A DNA stretch of 64,000 nucleotides from Exiguobacterium sp. SL-9 (GCF_004336985.1 NZ_SJUO01000005.1:145916-209915), one strand, 5' to 3'. Counted from the stretch's first letter, positions 1-9,067 are shown. Notes: generated by a model not told the origin, from the letters alone. Translations and numbers: made by a program.

Positions 1-477
1 TTCTTTAATCGGCCCGCCTTTTGAGCGGGTGCCTTCTGGGAAGACGATAATCGACTGTCCTGATTGGATTGTCTCGACACCAGAACGAATCGCTTTAATG
101 GACTGGCGGCGGTCACCGCGGTCGATAAAGATACAGCCCATCAGCTCCATCCAGCGTGGGATGATTGGGAATTTTTGAACTTCGATTTTTGAGATGAACG
201 CTTTCGGATGTTTCGTTGCCGTAATCATGATCGGGACATCAAAGTTCCCTTGGTGGTTCGCGACGTAGACGACCGGTTCGTTCGGAATGTTTTCTTGACC
301 GTGAACGCGGACACGGGTGCCGGCAATGCGGAGTAGAAAACTTGCCCATTGATAGGCGACGGTTTGAACGTACGCGTAACGTTCAGGTGGTGTCAGACGT
401 TTTGCTTTCGGATAAAACGGAAGCGTCAGCGGTAAGACGGCGAAAAAGGCGATAAACCAGATGGCGGTGCGGATCAT
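1..477 (-). CDS. plsC: 1-acyl-sn-glycerol-3-phosphate acyltransferase (PlsC family), partial
   Basis: This gene runs off the left edge; 159 N-terminal codons are visible. It would acylate lysophosphatidic acid to phosphatidic acid at the inner face of the membrane. The translation opens with a hydrophobic segment (about residues 1-16) and carries the acyltransferase block NHQGNFDVP (the NHxxxxD catalytic pair) and, near the window edge, FPEGTRSKGG, the acceptor-binding motif. The start is ATG at 477, preceded by GAGGAG. The C-terminal third is missing, so subfamily (PlsC versus another lysophospholipid acyltransferase) cannot be settled. Confidence 0.9.
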   Translation of the reverse strand, partial: MIRTAIWFIAFFAVLPLTLPFYPKAKRLTPPERYAYVQTVAYQWASFLLRIAGTRVRVHGQENIPNEPVVYVANHQGNFDVPIMITATKHPKAFISKIEVQKFPIIPRWMELMGCIFIDRGDRRQSIKAIRSGVETIQSGQSIIVFPEGTRSKGGPIKE

Positions 478-510
478 ACATATTTCTCCTCTCGATCGTT
501 CAGTTATAAG

Positions 511-562
511 TCTAGACACGAAGAAAGAGTCTTCCTCTCTTGACGAGAATCCGACTCTTCGG
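511..562 (-). terminator. Possible terminator after the 86-aa gene
   Basis: AAGAGTC (525-531) pairs with GACTCTT (553-559), and on the minus strand the stem is followed by a T-rich run. The loop is long (about 21 nt), so this is a weak candidate. Confidence 0.4.
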
Positions 563-571
563 CATGAATCT

Positions 572-832
572 TTATTCCCAGAAGCGAGAATCGCTTTCCT
601 CTTCTTCTTCCTCGAGTTCGAACGTGATTCGTTTATTCACCGGGTCGACGGCAAAGTAAGCCCCGTCTTGTTCGATGCTCTTGAACTGCATGACTTGGTC
701 ACTGCCGATTTCGAGCGTGAGTCGAATGCGGTTGTCATCGTCAACGAGCAAGATGCCGTCTTCTTTCAGCCATAGCTCCATGACAGGTGAATAACGTAAT
801 AGCCATTCGTTCGATAAAGGGATTTCATTCAT
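572..832 (-). CDS. Hypothetical acidic protein, 86 aa
   Basis: I do not recognise this protein. The gene has a good AGGAGG site about 10 nt before the ATG at 832 and sits codirectionally upstream of the acyltransferase. The sequence is soluble, rich in Asp and Glu, and ends with a run of seven glutamates (ELEEEEEES) and SRFWE. No signal peptide, membrane segment or metal motif is visible. The codon use and ribosome site argue that it is real. Confidence 0.7.
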   Translation of the reverse strand: MNEIPLSNEWLLRYSPVMELWLKEDGILLVDDDNRIRLTLEIGSDQVMQFKSIEQDGAYFAVDPVNKRITFELEEEEEESDSRFWE

Positions 833-915
833 ACGTGTTTGTGCCTCCTACGGGTTGAGTCCGTTTTGCTCTCTGTCTACAATAGAATAACAAAAGTGGA
901 GGGGGAAGACGAGCG

Positions 916-1158
916 TTATGTAGAACGTTTACGCGTACTCGAATGCATGCGTGCAACGATGCGTTTAATTTTTTTCTCGTTGCGGCGTTCGATGAGCAAG
1001 ACGTTCGTTTGTGCGACTAACTGTTTAAATGAAGATAAGCCCATGGCGAGCAATACAGCGAACAGGAATGTACCGATCGGGTCTTTGAAAAAACCGGTTT
1101 GGAGCGAGACGGACAAACCGACGACCGAAAGAATCGTGGTGAGAAAATAAAATAGCAT
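916..1158 (-). CDS. Small membrane protein, 80 aa
   Basis: Unrecognised. Two hydrophobic segments (about residues 2-20 and 28-45) are followed by a basic cytoplasmic tail rich in Arg and Lys (RRNEKKIKRIVARMHSSTRK). A GGGAG site precedes the ATG at 1158. The layout suggests a two-helix inner-membrane protein with a positively charged C terminus that could contact phospholipid or nucleic acid, but no function can be given. Confidence 0.65.
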   Translation of the reverse strand: MLFYFLTTILSVVGLSVSLQTGFFKDPIGTFLFAVLLAMGLSSFKQLVAQTNVLLIERRNEKKIKRIVARMHSSTRKRST

Positions 1159-1252
1159 GAATGACTCTCCCTTCCCAGATGATTCAATTGTAAAAGCCGA
1201 ACGTTATGTTCGTTCGACAAACACATAAAAAATCCCTTTTTCTGTCGGAACA

Positions 1253-1287
1253 AAACAAAAAAACGCCTTCTGTCAGGAGAGGGCGTT
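1253..1287 (-). terminator. Rho-independent terminator after the 49-aa gene
   Basis: On the minus strand CGCC...GGCG forms a stem (1264-1285) followed by seven T residues and TGTTTTG. It begins directly after the stop codon of the small gene at 1287-1436. Confidence 0.8.
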
Positions 1288-1436
1288 TACTCTTGGACCG
1301 TCGTGATGGATGAGGATACGTTTGTATCGACTCCGTTAGAAAAAATGAAGCTAAGTGAAGCGAGTAGCGCGAAGAAAGCAATCAATAAACCTTTCATGAA
1401 GCGCTTCGCGAATGATCGAGATTGTACATCAAACAT
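1287..1436 (-). CDS. Small secreted or membrane-anchored peptide, 49 aa
   Basis: A short gene with all the expected signals: GGGGG seven nt before the ATG at 1436, 49 sense codons, a TAA stop and an immediate terminator. The peptide begins MFDVQSRSFAKRFMKG, then a hydrophobic helix (about residues 16-32, LLIAFFALLASLSFIF) and a polar tail ending TTVQE. It looks like a single-pass membrane peptide or an exported peptide with an uncleaved signal. I do not recognise a family. The flanking signals, rather than homology, support the call. Confidence 0.6.
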   Translation of the reverse strand: MFDVQSRSFAKRFMKGLLIAFFALLASLSFIFSNGVDTNVSSSITTVQE

Positions 1437-1725
1437 TTTATATCCCCCGTTCGGCCATGGCTGAAACCTAAATCGCTAAACAACACTTCCTTAATAATAA
1501 CGTTTTCAAAATGTGGATACTAGATGGAAAATGCACGTTCACAAAATTGTCATAAAATTTGAAATAAGGACGTTAGAACGACCGCCAACTAGTTCGCTAA
1601 CTTGATCAACCCTTGTTCACAAATTAGACACAATTGGATGGAGCAGTGAAATCGAACGTGATATGATTAGGAACGTGTGTAGGTAGGTATACTGACAGTA
1701 ATAGATGAAAAAGGATGTGGATTGT
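1437..1725. other. Divergent intergenic region
   Basis: About 290 bases between the 49-aa gene and cvfB. It is AT-rich near 1500-1700 and must carry promoters in both directions. I see no convincing riboswitch, no large repeat and no further gene. Confidence 0.4.
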
Positions 1726-2577
1726 ATGGCATTACGAGCAGGAGAAGTAGTAGACTTGGTCGCTGAACGTTCAGCTGATTTTGGTGTGTTTATCGGAAAC
1801 GGTCGCGAAGAGGTACTCCTTCATCGAAAGGAACAAACAGAAGAAGTCGCAGTCGGGCAGACGGTACGTGTCTTCCTTTATCATGACTCGGAAGGGCGCC
1901 TCGCTTCGACGATGACGATTCCGAGCGTTACGTTCGATGACTATGAGTGGTATGAAGTGACGGGAGTCCGATATAACACCGGTGTATTCGTCAATATCGG
2001 GATTCAAAAGGATGTGCTCGTCTCATTAGATGATCTTCCTGAGAACCGGTCGTATTGGCCAAAAGAAGGGGACAAGCTTTGCGTTCGTCTCAAGTACGAC
2101 CAAAAGAGCCGCCTTCTCGGGGAACCGGCCCATTATGCGTACTTGAACTTGTTGGCGCGTCCCGCTAAAGAAGAATGGGGCAATCAAGATGTTCATGCGA
2201 TCGTCGTCAATCGACGCGAAGTCGGTGTGAACGTCTGGGTCGAAAATGAGTCGCTCGGTTTCTTACATGAAGCAGAGATGACACGTTGGCCACGTCTCGG
2301 TGAGCAATTGACCGTACGTGTGACGCAAGTGAAACAAGACGGGACGGTACTCGTCTCGATGAAACCTCGGGCCTATGAAGCGATCGACCCGGACGCGGAA
2401 AGTATCCGTGCTTATATAGAAGAACGCGGCGGTCAAATGCCTTACGGCGACAAGACGGCGCCAGACGTGATCGATCGTGAGTTCGGGATGAGTAAAGCGG
2501 CGTTCAAACGCGCACTCGGGAAACTGCTGAAAGAAAAGCAAGTTGAAAAACTCGACAATGGCTATAAATTGAAATAA
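1726..2577 (+). CDS. cvfB: S1 RNA-binding protein CvfB (YitL family)
   Basis: A 283-residue protein of the CvfB/YitL family, whose members carry consecutive S1-type OB folds followed by a C-terminal winged helix and bind RNA; in Staphylococcus it affects virulence gene expression. The N-terminal sequence MALRAGEVVDLVAERS and the C-terminal winged-helix stretch (FGMSKAAFKRALGKLLKEK) fit the family. An in-frame ATG lies 21 nt upstream at 1705, but only the ATG at 1726 has a Shine-Dalgarno match (AAGGA, about 10 nt spacing), so I choose 1726. It is a single-gene unit. Confidence 0.85.
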   Translation: MALRAGEVVDLVAERSADFGVFIGNGREEVLLHRKEQTEEVAVGQTVRVFLYHDSEGRLASTMTIPSVTFDDYEWYEVTGVRYNTGVFVNIGIQKDVLVSLDDLPENRSYWPKEGDKLCVRLKYDQKSRLLGEPAHYAYLNLLARPAKEEWGNQDVHAIVVNRREVGVNVWVENESLGFLHEAEMTRWPRLGEQLTVRVTQVKQDGTVLVSMKPRAYEAIDPDAESIRAYIEERGGQMPYGDKTAPDVIDREFGMSKAAFKRALGKLLKEKQVEKLDNGYKLK

Positions 2578-2684
2578 GATAACTCATGTCCAGGTGGCTA
2601 TGAAAAGTTTTAGAATGTATTTCTTTCATTTTAGAAACAAATGCGTTATAGTAGTAAGAGTTGACTACGAGGAAACATTGGAAA

Positions 2685-2717
2685 AACGTCTGTAGAACTA
2701 AACCTCAGACGTTTTTT
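2685..2717 (+). terminator. Terminator-like hairpin in the cshA leader
   Basis: AACGTCTG (2685-2692) and CAGACGTT (2706-2713) form a perfect 8-bp stem with a 13-nt loop, followed by TTTT. It ends about 24 nt before the cshA start. A possible promoter (TTATAG near 2646) lies upstream, so the hairpin could be a leader attenuator rather than the end of cvfB. Confidence 0.6.
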
Positions 2718-2740
2718 GTATGAAAAAAGGAGAATATAAT

Positions 2741-4249
2741 TTGACAAAATTCCAAGATTTACAGTTAAGTGAAGCATTAGTAAAAGGTGTACTCAAAATG
2801 GGCTTCGAAGAAGCTACACCGATCCAAGCTGAGACAATTCCTGTCGCACTCACAGGAGTGGACGTATTAGGTCAAGCGCAAACAGGTACAGGGAAAACAG
2901 CAGCTTTCGGTATTCCGACAATTGAGCGAATCGACACAAAGGCACGTCAAGTCCAAGCACTTGTTCTTGCACCGACACGTGAACTTGCGATTCAAGTTGC
3001 AGAAGAATTGAACAAAATCGGTGAAGCGAAGCGCGTTTACGCACTTCCAGTATACGGTGGTCAACAAATCGACCGCCAAATCCGTGGTTTGAAAAAGAAC
3101 CCGCAAATCGTCGTTGCGACACCTGGACGTCTCATGGACCACATGAAACGCAAGACGATCAAACTCGACGAGATCCAAACTGTGATCTTGGACGAGGCAG
3201 ATGAAATGCTCAACATGGGCTTCGTTGAAGATATCGAGATGATTTTGAAAGGCCTTCCGGCTGAACGTCAAACACTTCTCTTCTCAGCGACGATGCCACC
3301 ACAAATCAAGAAGATTGCTGAGCGCTTCATGAAGTCGCCGACAATCATCAAAGTAAAAGCGAAGGAAATGACAGTTGAGAACATCAACCAACAATTCCTC
3401 GAATTGCGCGAAGGTCAAAAATTCGATACGCTCTGCCGTTTGATCGACATCGACTCGCCAGAACTCAGCATCATCTTCGCTCGTACGAAGAAACGTGTTG
3501 ACGAAGTGACAGAAGCGCTCATCAAACGTGGTTACACGGCTGATGGTCTTCACGGTGACTTGACGCAATCAAAACGTGACCAAGTCATCCGTCGTTTCAA
3601 AAATGGCACAATCGACATCTTGGTCGCGACAGACGTTGCAGCCCGTGGTCTTGATATCTCAGGCGTTACACACGTTTATAACTTTGATGTGCCACAAGAT
3701 CCGGAAAGCTACGTGCACCGTATCGGACGTACAGGCCGTGCTGGTAAAACAGGTACAGCCCTTACGTTCATCACGCCACGTGAATTCGGTCAAGTCAAAG
3801 CAATCGAACGCGTAACGAACAAGAAGATGAACCGTCGTCACGTACCGACAATCGCAGAAGTGCTCGAGGGCAACCAAAAGCAATCGGCTGAAGAATTGAT
3901 CGAACGTGTACAAGCGGGCGACTTCAAAGCTTACACGCAACTTGCGACTGAGCTTCTTGAAGAATACGAAGCAGTCGAGCTTCTTGCAGCGGCACTTCGT
4001 GGATTGACGAAAGAGCCAGATTCAACTCCGGTTGAAATCTCGTATGCAGAACCAGTTCGCGTCAAACGTCAAGGTGGACGCAACGACCGTGGTGGATACC
4101 GTGGAAATCGCAGTGGCGGCGGCGAACGTCGTGGCGGCGGTGACCGTGGTGGACGCAGCGGTGGCGGCGGTGGATACCGTGGCAAACGCACGGGTGGAGA
4201 CGACCGTCGTCGTTCAGACGACCGTGGCCCACGCCGTCCGCGTGACTAA
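2741..4249 (+). CDS. cshA: DEAD-box ATP-dependent RNA helicase CshA
   Basis: A 502-residue DEAD-box helicase that unwinds RNA in cold adaptation, ribosome assembly and the RNA degradosome. Visible motifs: the Q motif (FxxLxL...GFxxxTPIQ, residues 4-29), Walker A AQTGTGKT (46-53), PTRELA, LDEADEM, the SAT motif, ARGLDI and [10 protein letters not shown]. The last 70 residues are an RGG/GGG-rich basic tail ([23 protein letters not shown]) typical of RNA-tethering tails. I choose TTG at 2741, eight nt after AGGAG. The ATG at 2720 has no ribosome site and abuts the leader hairpin. B. subtilis CshA has a similar length. Confidence 0.93.
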   Translation: MTKFQDLQLSEALVKGVLKMGFEEATPIQAETIPVALTGVDVLGQAQTGTGKTAAFGIPTIERIDTKARQVQALVLAPTRELAIQVAEELNKIGEAKRVYALPVYGGQQIDRQIRGLKKNPQIVVATPGRLMDHMKRKTIKLDEIQTVILDEADEMLNMGFVEDIEMILKGLPAERQTLLFSATMPPQIKKIAERFMKSPTIIKVKAKEMTVENINQQFLELREGQKFDTLCRLIDIDSPELSIIFARTKKRVDEVTEALIKRGYTADGLHGDLTQSKRDQVIRRFKNGTIDILVATDVAARGLDISGVTHVYNFDVPQDPESYVHRIGRTGRAGKTGTALTFITPREFGQVKAIERVTNKKMNRRHVPTIAEVLEGNQKQSAEELIERVQAGDFKAYTQLATELLEEYEAVELLAAALRGLTKEPDSTPVEISYAEPVRVKRQGGRNDRGGYRGNRSGGGERRGGGDRGGRSGGGGGYRGKRTGGDDRRRSDDRGPRRPRD

Positions 4250-4257
4250 TCAATAAC

Positions 4258-4299
4258 CAAAAACCGCATCTCCTTAAGTGGATTTGCGGTTTTTTTTTT
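4258..4299 (+). terminator. cshA terminator
   Basis: AACCGCA (4262-4268) pairs with TGCGGTT (4285-4291) and is followed by a run of T residues. Confidence 0.9.
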
Positions 4300-4350
4300 G
4301 GTGTCATGCTACACTAAACGAGTAGAGACAGAAGAATGAGGTGTCAACGG

Positions 4351-4602
4351 ATGATTGAACTAGGTTTTGGTCTCGTCATACTAATGGCGTGCGTCCTGGC
4401 TTTGAAACCGATTATAACGCGGACCGAGCGTCCGAACTTCCGATATATCCCGGTCGCCACGCTCTTGTTCGGCGCCATGATTTGGCTTGTGATGTCCATT
4501 GGCGTCGGCGGGAAGATGGGGATTGGCTACGGCGTGATGAGTATCGTATATTTCATTGCTTGTTTCGGTGCCTATATGTATGTGCATACACGAGCGAGCT
4601 GA
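4351..4602 (+). CDS. Small integral membrane protein, 83 aa
   Basis: Unrecognised protein of three hydrophobic segments (about residues 2-18, 32-50 and 55-77) joined by a short basic loop (TRTERPNFRY). GAGGTG lies seven nt before the ATG at 4351. An in-frame ATG at 4336 lies upstream of the ribosome site and is unlikely to be used. A weak hairpin (GCGAGC/GCTCGC) follows the stop, then the EAL-family gene. Confidence 0.65.
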   Translation: MIELGFGLVILMACVLALKPIITRTERPNFRYIPVATLLFGAMIWLVMSIGVGGKMGIGYGVMSIVYFIACFGAYMYVHTRAS

Positions 4603-4646
4603 ACCCAGCTCGCTTTCGTGTTTAGAAAAAAGACGAGGTGATCAAA

Positions 4647-5831
4647 GTGGATGCAGTGGATGTGATGATGAACCCAGAGGAAGTCGAAGTGACATTTGAA
4701 CCGATTCTCGGGGCTGCTACCTTTCAAGTAGAGGGGTATATGGTGCATGGACAGTTCAGGGGTGAATCGCTCACCCCATTCTTTTATGACGATGACGTTC
4801 CACTCGAATACCAGCTCGATATCGCTAAACGGATGGAGCGTTTAGCGGCCGAGCAGTTACGAGATGCGACGCAATTCGTCACGTTCCGATGTCGTTCAGA
4901 ATGGATTCTCGAGCAAGGTGGCGAGGCGTTTTTGGCTCCGCTTCGAGAATTGAATTTTCCGCTTCATCGCATTTATGTGACGCTCCAAGGGACCGATCTC
5001 GTCGACGTATCGCGTTTGTCCCGTGTCGTCCAGTATTATCGTTCTTCCGGTGTCAAAGTGGCGCTCGACTTTGCGGAGTCAACGAGCATCGAAGATATCA
5101 TGACTGTCGCACCTGAGATGCTGCTCGTCGATTTGGCGACGATGGTCGAGAAGAAGACGTTGTCGGTCACGTATCCGCAAATGCTACAGACGATGGAATA
5201 TATCGCGTCTCGTCTTGGGGCGCCGCTCCTCTATAAATCAATCGACCATCTTGGACAGCTACGCTATGCATGGCGTCACGGCGGACGTTATTATATGGGA
5301 AGTCTCCTCGGTCAACACGATGCGACACCGCCGCGCGAAGCGAAGGGAATGAGCGTGTTGACGCAAGAAGTGCCGTCTTTCTTCCTGCATGACCAAGAGC
5401 GGATCAAGCGCTTGTATGAGCTCGAGTTCGAACTCCATAAACAAATCCACGACCTCGTCCAAAGTGGGAAATGGTCGCGCGATAAGAAAGATGAATGGCT
5501 GCTCCACATCGCCCCGAAACTCGAAGGGACGTTCGTCCGTTACTATTTGACGGACCAAACGGGCTTCCAAACAAGTGCGAACGTCTATCAGACGCAGTCC
5601 ATTTGGACAGTCGATAACACGTATCGCGGTTACAATTGGAGCTTCCGGCCGTACTTCATTCGAACGATGGCGGCAATGGACGTGCGCGGACGAGGTTATT
5701 TGTCCGAGGATTATCGCGACTTCAGTTCGAACGAAGTGACGCGGACGTTCAGTTATCCGTTACCGGACGGCATGTTTCTGTTTGCGGATTTATCCGAAGA
5801 GTTCTTATACCAAAATCGATTATTAGATTGA
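4647..5831 (+). CDS. Degenerate EAL-domain protein, YkuI-like
   Basis: A 394-residue protein with the layout of B. subtilis YkuI: an N-terminal EAL phosphodiesterase fold (about residues 12-240), a helical linker (255-290) and a C-terminal PAS-like domain (to the end, e.g. TGFQTSANVYQ, RPYFIR). The EAL signature is lost: the GYEAL position reads GYMVHG, the LEITE strand reads YVTLQG and the DDFG site reads LDFAES. It therefore should not hydrolyse c-di-GMP and may act as a binding or scaffold protein. The start is GTG at 4647, six nt after GAGGTG. It is followed closely by map. Confidence 0.75.
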   Translation: MDAVDVMMNPEEVEVTFEPILGAATFQVEGYMVHGQFRGESLTPFFYDDDVPLEYQLDIAKRMERLAAEQLRDATQFVTFRCRSEWILEQGGEAFLAPLRELNFPLHRIYVTLQGTDLVDVSRLSRVVQYYRSSGVKVALDFAESTSIEDIMTVAPEMLLVDLATMVEKKTLSVTYPQMLQTMEYIASRLGAPLLYKSIDHLGQLRYAWRHGGRYYMGSLLGQHDATPPREAKGMSVLTQEVPSFFLHDQERIKRLYELEFELHKQIHDLVQSGKWSRDKKDEWLLHIAPKLEGTFVRYYLTDQTGFQTSANVYQTQSIWTVDNTYRGYNWSFRPYFIRTMAAMDVRGRGYLSEDYRDFSSNEVTRTFSYPLPDGMFLFADLSEEFLYQNRLLD

Positions 5832-5843
5832 GAGGGAAAAAAT

Positions 5844-6593
5844 ATGTTTGATTATGATTACGATGCATTGCGCGAGATCGGGCGGATTGTCGCCTTGGCC
5901 CGCGACGAGATGGCGAAAGCGGTCAAACCGGGCATGACGACGAAACAGTTGGATGAGATTGGACAACGTATTTTGGAAGCGGAAGGGGCCGCCTCGGCAC
6001 CGATCACGATGTACGAGTTTCCAGGATATACGTGTATCTCCATCAATGAGGTCGCAGCTCACGGGATTCCGGGTGACCTCGTCATCCAAGACGGGGACGT
6101 GGTCAACGTCGACGTATCGGCTGTGAAGGACGGCTACTATGCGGACACAGGACGTACGGTCATCGCAGGAACGCCGAAATCCGCGAAACACGAGCGTTTG
6201 GTCGAGGTGTCATTGACTTCGCTCGAAGCAGGTCTCAGCAAAGTGAAGGCTGGGGTCAAGGTCAATCAAATCGGGAAAGCGATTTATGCCGATGCCCGTA
6301 AGAATGGCTTCACGGTCATCCGTAACTTGGCGGGCCATGGCCTCGGTCGCACGCTTCACGGTGAGCCGGAGACGATTTCAAACTACTATAGCCGTGAAGA
6401 GAACGACATCTTGAAAGAAGGACAAGTCATTGCCGTCGAGACGTTCATCTCGACGAAAGATGAAATCGTCTATCAATCGGAAGAGGACGGTTGGTCGTTG
6501 TTCACCCCGAATAACAGCTTCGTCTCGCAGTTCGAGCATACAGTCGTCGTTACGAAAGATGGCTATGAAGTGTTGACGGGCACGTTCCGTTAA
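5844..6593 (+). CDS. map: Type I methionine aminopeptidase
   Basis: A 249-residue cytosolic enzyme that removes the N-terminal methionine from nascent proteins. The five metal ligands of the pita-bread fold are present: D90 (NVDV), D101 (YADTGRT), H165 (LAGHGLGR), E199 (AVETF) and E231 (FEHTV). The substrate-side His is in NEVAAHGIPG. The start ATG is preceded by GAGAGGG. Length and motifs fit the short Bacillota MAP type without an N-terminal zinc finger. Confidence 0.95.
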   Translation: MFDYDYDALREIGRIVALARDEMAKAVKPGMTTKQLDEIGQRILEAEGAASAPITMYEFPGYTCISINEVAAHGIPGDLVIQDGDVVNVDVSAVKDGYYADTGRTVIAGTPKSAKHERLVEVSLTSLEAGLSKVKAGVKVNQIGKAIYADARKNGFTVIRNLAGHGLGRTLHGEPETISNYYSREENDILKEGQVIAVETFISTKDEIVYQSEEDGWSLFTPNNSFVSQFEHTVVVTKDGYEVLTGTFR

Positions 6594-6598
6594 CCATG

Positions 6599-6634
6599 AA
6601 AAAGGCAGCAGACCTCGTGTCTGCCGCCTTTTTT
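6599..6634. terminator. Bidirectional terminator between map and menC
   Basis: AAGGCAGCAGAC pairs with GTCTGCCGCCTT, with A and T runs on either side, serving the convergent map and menF-menC transcripts. Confidence 0.9.
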
Positions 6635-7700
6635 AGATGAGTCGGATCGTCTCTTCGCTCAGTCGCTTGATGATTGTCCAATCCGGTGCGACCTGGTCGG
6701 GGAGAAGCAGCTGTCCGTTCGCAACCTCGAGTGGGGTGTCGAGTAGGTCGGTCTCAAAGTAAGCGCTCGTTCCGGCCATATCAGCCGGATAAGCGGCTCC
6801 GCTCAATGAAGCGAATAAGAGCGTGTGATAGCGGCCGATTGAGGACTCGTACATCCCTCCGACCCAATATGGGGTGTCGCTGTCGCGAATCGCGAGTGCC
6901 GCATTCAACCCGCCGACACGGGCCGGTTTAATATTGACGATCCGGCCTGCTTTGAGCCGGTTCATCGTTTCGACGTCTTTGACGTCGGTAATCGATTCGT
7001 CGAGGCAAATCGGAGTCTCGAGTCTCGTCTGTAAATCGGCCGATGCGGACCAATGTTGACTTGGATACGGTTGTTCAATCATCAATAGGCGATAGGCATC
7101 TAACGCCTCGAACCAGTCGAGTGGTTGCTCCGAGCCACTGCCGTTCAAATCGATCATGAGCGGGGCATCCGGAAAGACGCTACGAATCTCACTGAGCGCG
7201 GGAAGCAGTTCGTGCGGGGACGCTTTTAATTTGATGCGTTCAAATCCAGAGTCGAGTGCCGCCTCAATCGAGTTCAGTGTTTGACTGAGCAGACCGATGC
7301 CGATTGTTCGGCCGCACGAGACGGTGTCTCCCGCTTTGAGGTATTGCTTTAACGTCATGTTCGAACGGGCGGCTTCAATCTCCCATAATGCGCTTTCCCA
7401 CATCGCTTTTGCCATCTGATGTCCGATGATGGAATTGACTTGAGTACCAAACGAGGCAGCGGACAACGTCATGCCTTTCAATAGTTGGACGATCAAGGCA
7501 GATACCTCCGTGACAGAGCGTACCGTCTCGGCCGTATACCAAGGTGTCTCGAACGCGACACCTTCTCCGTATCCGATTATTCCGTCGACCGTCTCGACGC
7601 GGAGGATGACGGTTCGTCTCGTCGTCAAGACGGCGTGGGCGGTGACGATCGGATGTTTGAACGTGAGGGGAACGATATATAGTTCAGCGCGTTGAATCAT
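6633..7700 (-). CDS. menC: o-Succinylbenzoate synthase
   Basis: The enolase-superfamily enzyme that dehydrates SHCHC to o-succinylbenzoate in menaquinone synthesis. The 355 residues show the N-terminal capping domain (GYGEGVAFETPWYTAET), the KxK catalytic site (FERIKLKAS), the metal ligands in LMIDLNGSG, MIEQP and CLDESI, and the second lysine region NIKPARVGG. It is the last gene of the men operon. Its start overlaps the menE stop by 17 nt, indicating translational coupling. Confidence 0.93.
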   Translation of the reverse strand: MIQRAELYIVPLTFKHPIVTAHAVLTTRRTVILRVETVDGIIGYGEGVAFETPWYTAETVRSVTEVSALIVQLLKGMTLSAASFGTQVNSIIGHQMAKAMWESALWEIEAARSNMTLKQYLKAGDTVSCGRTIGIGLLSQTLNSIEAALDSGFERIKLKASPHELLPALSEIRSVFPDAPLMIDLNGSGSEQPLDWFEALDAYRLLMIEQPYPSQHWSASADLQTRLETPICLDESITDVKDVETMNRLKAGRIVNIKPARVGGLNAALAIRDSDTPYWVGGMYESSIGRYHTLLFASLSGAAYPADMAGTSAYFETDLLDTPLEVANGQLLLPDQVAPDWTIIKRLSEETIRLI

Positions 7701-9054
7701 GGTCGGCCTCCTTTAGACGATGACGCATCAATTTTCCGTTGGCGTTACGTGGGAGTACGTCGATCTCAATCCAATCTTTCGGATGTTTATATGCCGCCAA
7801 ACGGTCGTGCAGCAATTGTTTCGCTTGGTCGAGGTCGAACGAGCCGACCGTGAAGGCGATCGGAACTGCTCCCCACGTCGGGTCAGGACGGCCGATGACG
7901 CCGACGTCCTCGATACCCGGACAACGTAAGAGGACACTTTCGATTTCAGCCGGATATATGTTTTCGCCGCCAGAGATGATTAAATCACTACGGCGGTCAT
8001 GGACATACAAATAACCGTCCGTCATCGTGCCGAGGTCGCCGGTCTGCCAATAACCGTCGTCGGTCCAGGTGTCGGCCTCAGGTTGCTGATAATAGCCGGA
8101 AGTCACCGTCGGACCTTTCACTTCGATTTCCCCGTCCGGATTGATTCGAATCCGTGTCGGAGCGATGGCTTGACCGCTTGACCCGAGGTGAGCCAGCGCC
8201 TCGGAAGGTAAGAGCGTCGCAACTTGTGAACACGTCTCGGTCATCCCGTATGTTTGGGCGACAGGTAACTGCCGCCGCTCGGCTTCTTCGAGCAGTGGCT
8301 TTGGTACCGGGCCTCCGCCGACGAGAAGGAGGCGCAACTGATGGCGGGACAAGCCGGCATCGAGCAGACGGTGGAGCATGACCGCAACGAGTGAGATGTG
8401 GGTGATTCGTTCCGTCACGATCAACTCGAGTGTCCGGGTGACATCAAACTTCGATTCGACATAAAGTGTCGAGCCGAAACGGGCGCTCCGATATACTTGG
8501 GCGAGCCCGCTCATATGAAACAGCGGCGTCACGACGAGCGTTCGGTCGCTCGCCTCGTAGCCGAGGTGAGCGTTGGCCGCTTCGGCGCTTGCGATGTGAT
8601 TGCCAAACGTCTGTTGGACGGCTTTGGGGCGTCCGGTCGTGCCAGAGGTGAACATAAGCGACATGACGTCCTCGTTTTGCCAATCGTACGATGTGAGGAT
8701 TGCTGTTTCATCTCGGGACGTCACGACGAGTTGCTCGATCGGGTGATCAATCGGTGCATCGACGAGCAACACATCGACATCAGCCGTCTCGATTTGTCCC
8801 GCGAGTTCGCTCGTCGTCAGCCGTGTATTGAAGGGGACGAGCACTTTTCCGAGAAGCTGAACGGCATGGACGGCGATGACGTAGTCAGCGCTGTTGGCGG
8901 CGAATAATCCGATGTGACGGGCATCCGGAACGGTGCGATTCAGGAAATGGGCCAAACGCGCACTCTCATCCATCAACTCAGACCAAGTCCATCGACTAGA
9001 GGCGGTGACGAGCGCCATTGCGTCATGCTGATGTTGTTTCAAATAACGATTCAT
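7684..9054 (-). CDS. menE: o-Succinylbenzoate-CoA ligase
   Basis: An ANL-superfamily adenylating enzyme that makes OSB-CoA for MenB. Visible motifs: the P-loop MFTSGTTGRPK, the adenylate-binding YGMTET, the hinge GDLGTM...RRSDLIISGGENIYP and the C-terminal lysine in RNANGKLMR. The frame stays open upstream to 9207, but the start at 9054 (456 aa) has GGAGG nine nt upstream and matches family length. A hairpin with a T run lies between menB and this gene, with the ribosome site right after it. Confidence 0.93.
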   Translation of the reverse strand: MNRYLKQHQHDAMALVTASSRWTWSELMDESARLAHFLNRTVPDARHIGLFAANSADYVIAVHAVQLLGKVLVPFNTRLTTSELAGQIETADVDVLLVDAPIDHPIEQLVVTSRDETAILTSYDWQNEDVMSLMFTSGTTGRPKAVQQTFGNHIASAEAANAHLGYEASDRTLVVTPLFHMSGLAQVYRSARFGSTLYVESKFDVTRTLELIVTERITHISLVAVMLHRLLDAGLSRHQLRLLLVGGGPVPKPLLEEAERRQLPVAQTYGMTETCSQVATLLPSEALAHLGSSGQAIAPTRIRINPDGEIEVKGPTVTSGYYQQPEADTWTDDGYWQTGDLGTMTDGYLYVHDRRSDLIISGGENIYPAEIESVLLRCPGIEDVGVIGRPDPTWGAVPIAFTVGSFDLDQAKQLLHDRLAAYKHPKDWIEIDVLPRNANGKLMRHRLKEADHDSTR

Positions 9055-9067
9055 CTGAATGACCTCC

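Noticed and set aside
1440..1704. Possible c-di-AMP or c-di-GMP riboswitch before the 49-aa gene
   Set aside because: The short GGCCGAACGGGGG stretch looked suggestive, but the conserved cores of the ydaO and GEMM classes are not present.
4081..4230. Repetitive GGT/GGC-CGT sequence as a possible DNA repeat
   Set aside because: It is simply the RGG/GGG-rich tail of CshA, a common protein feature.
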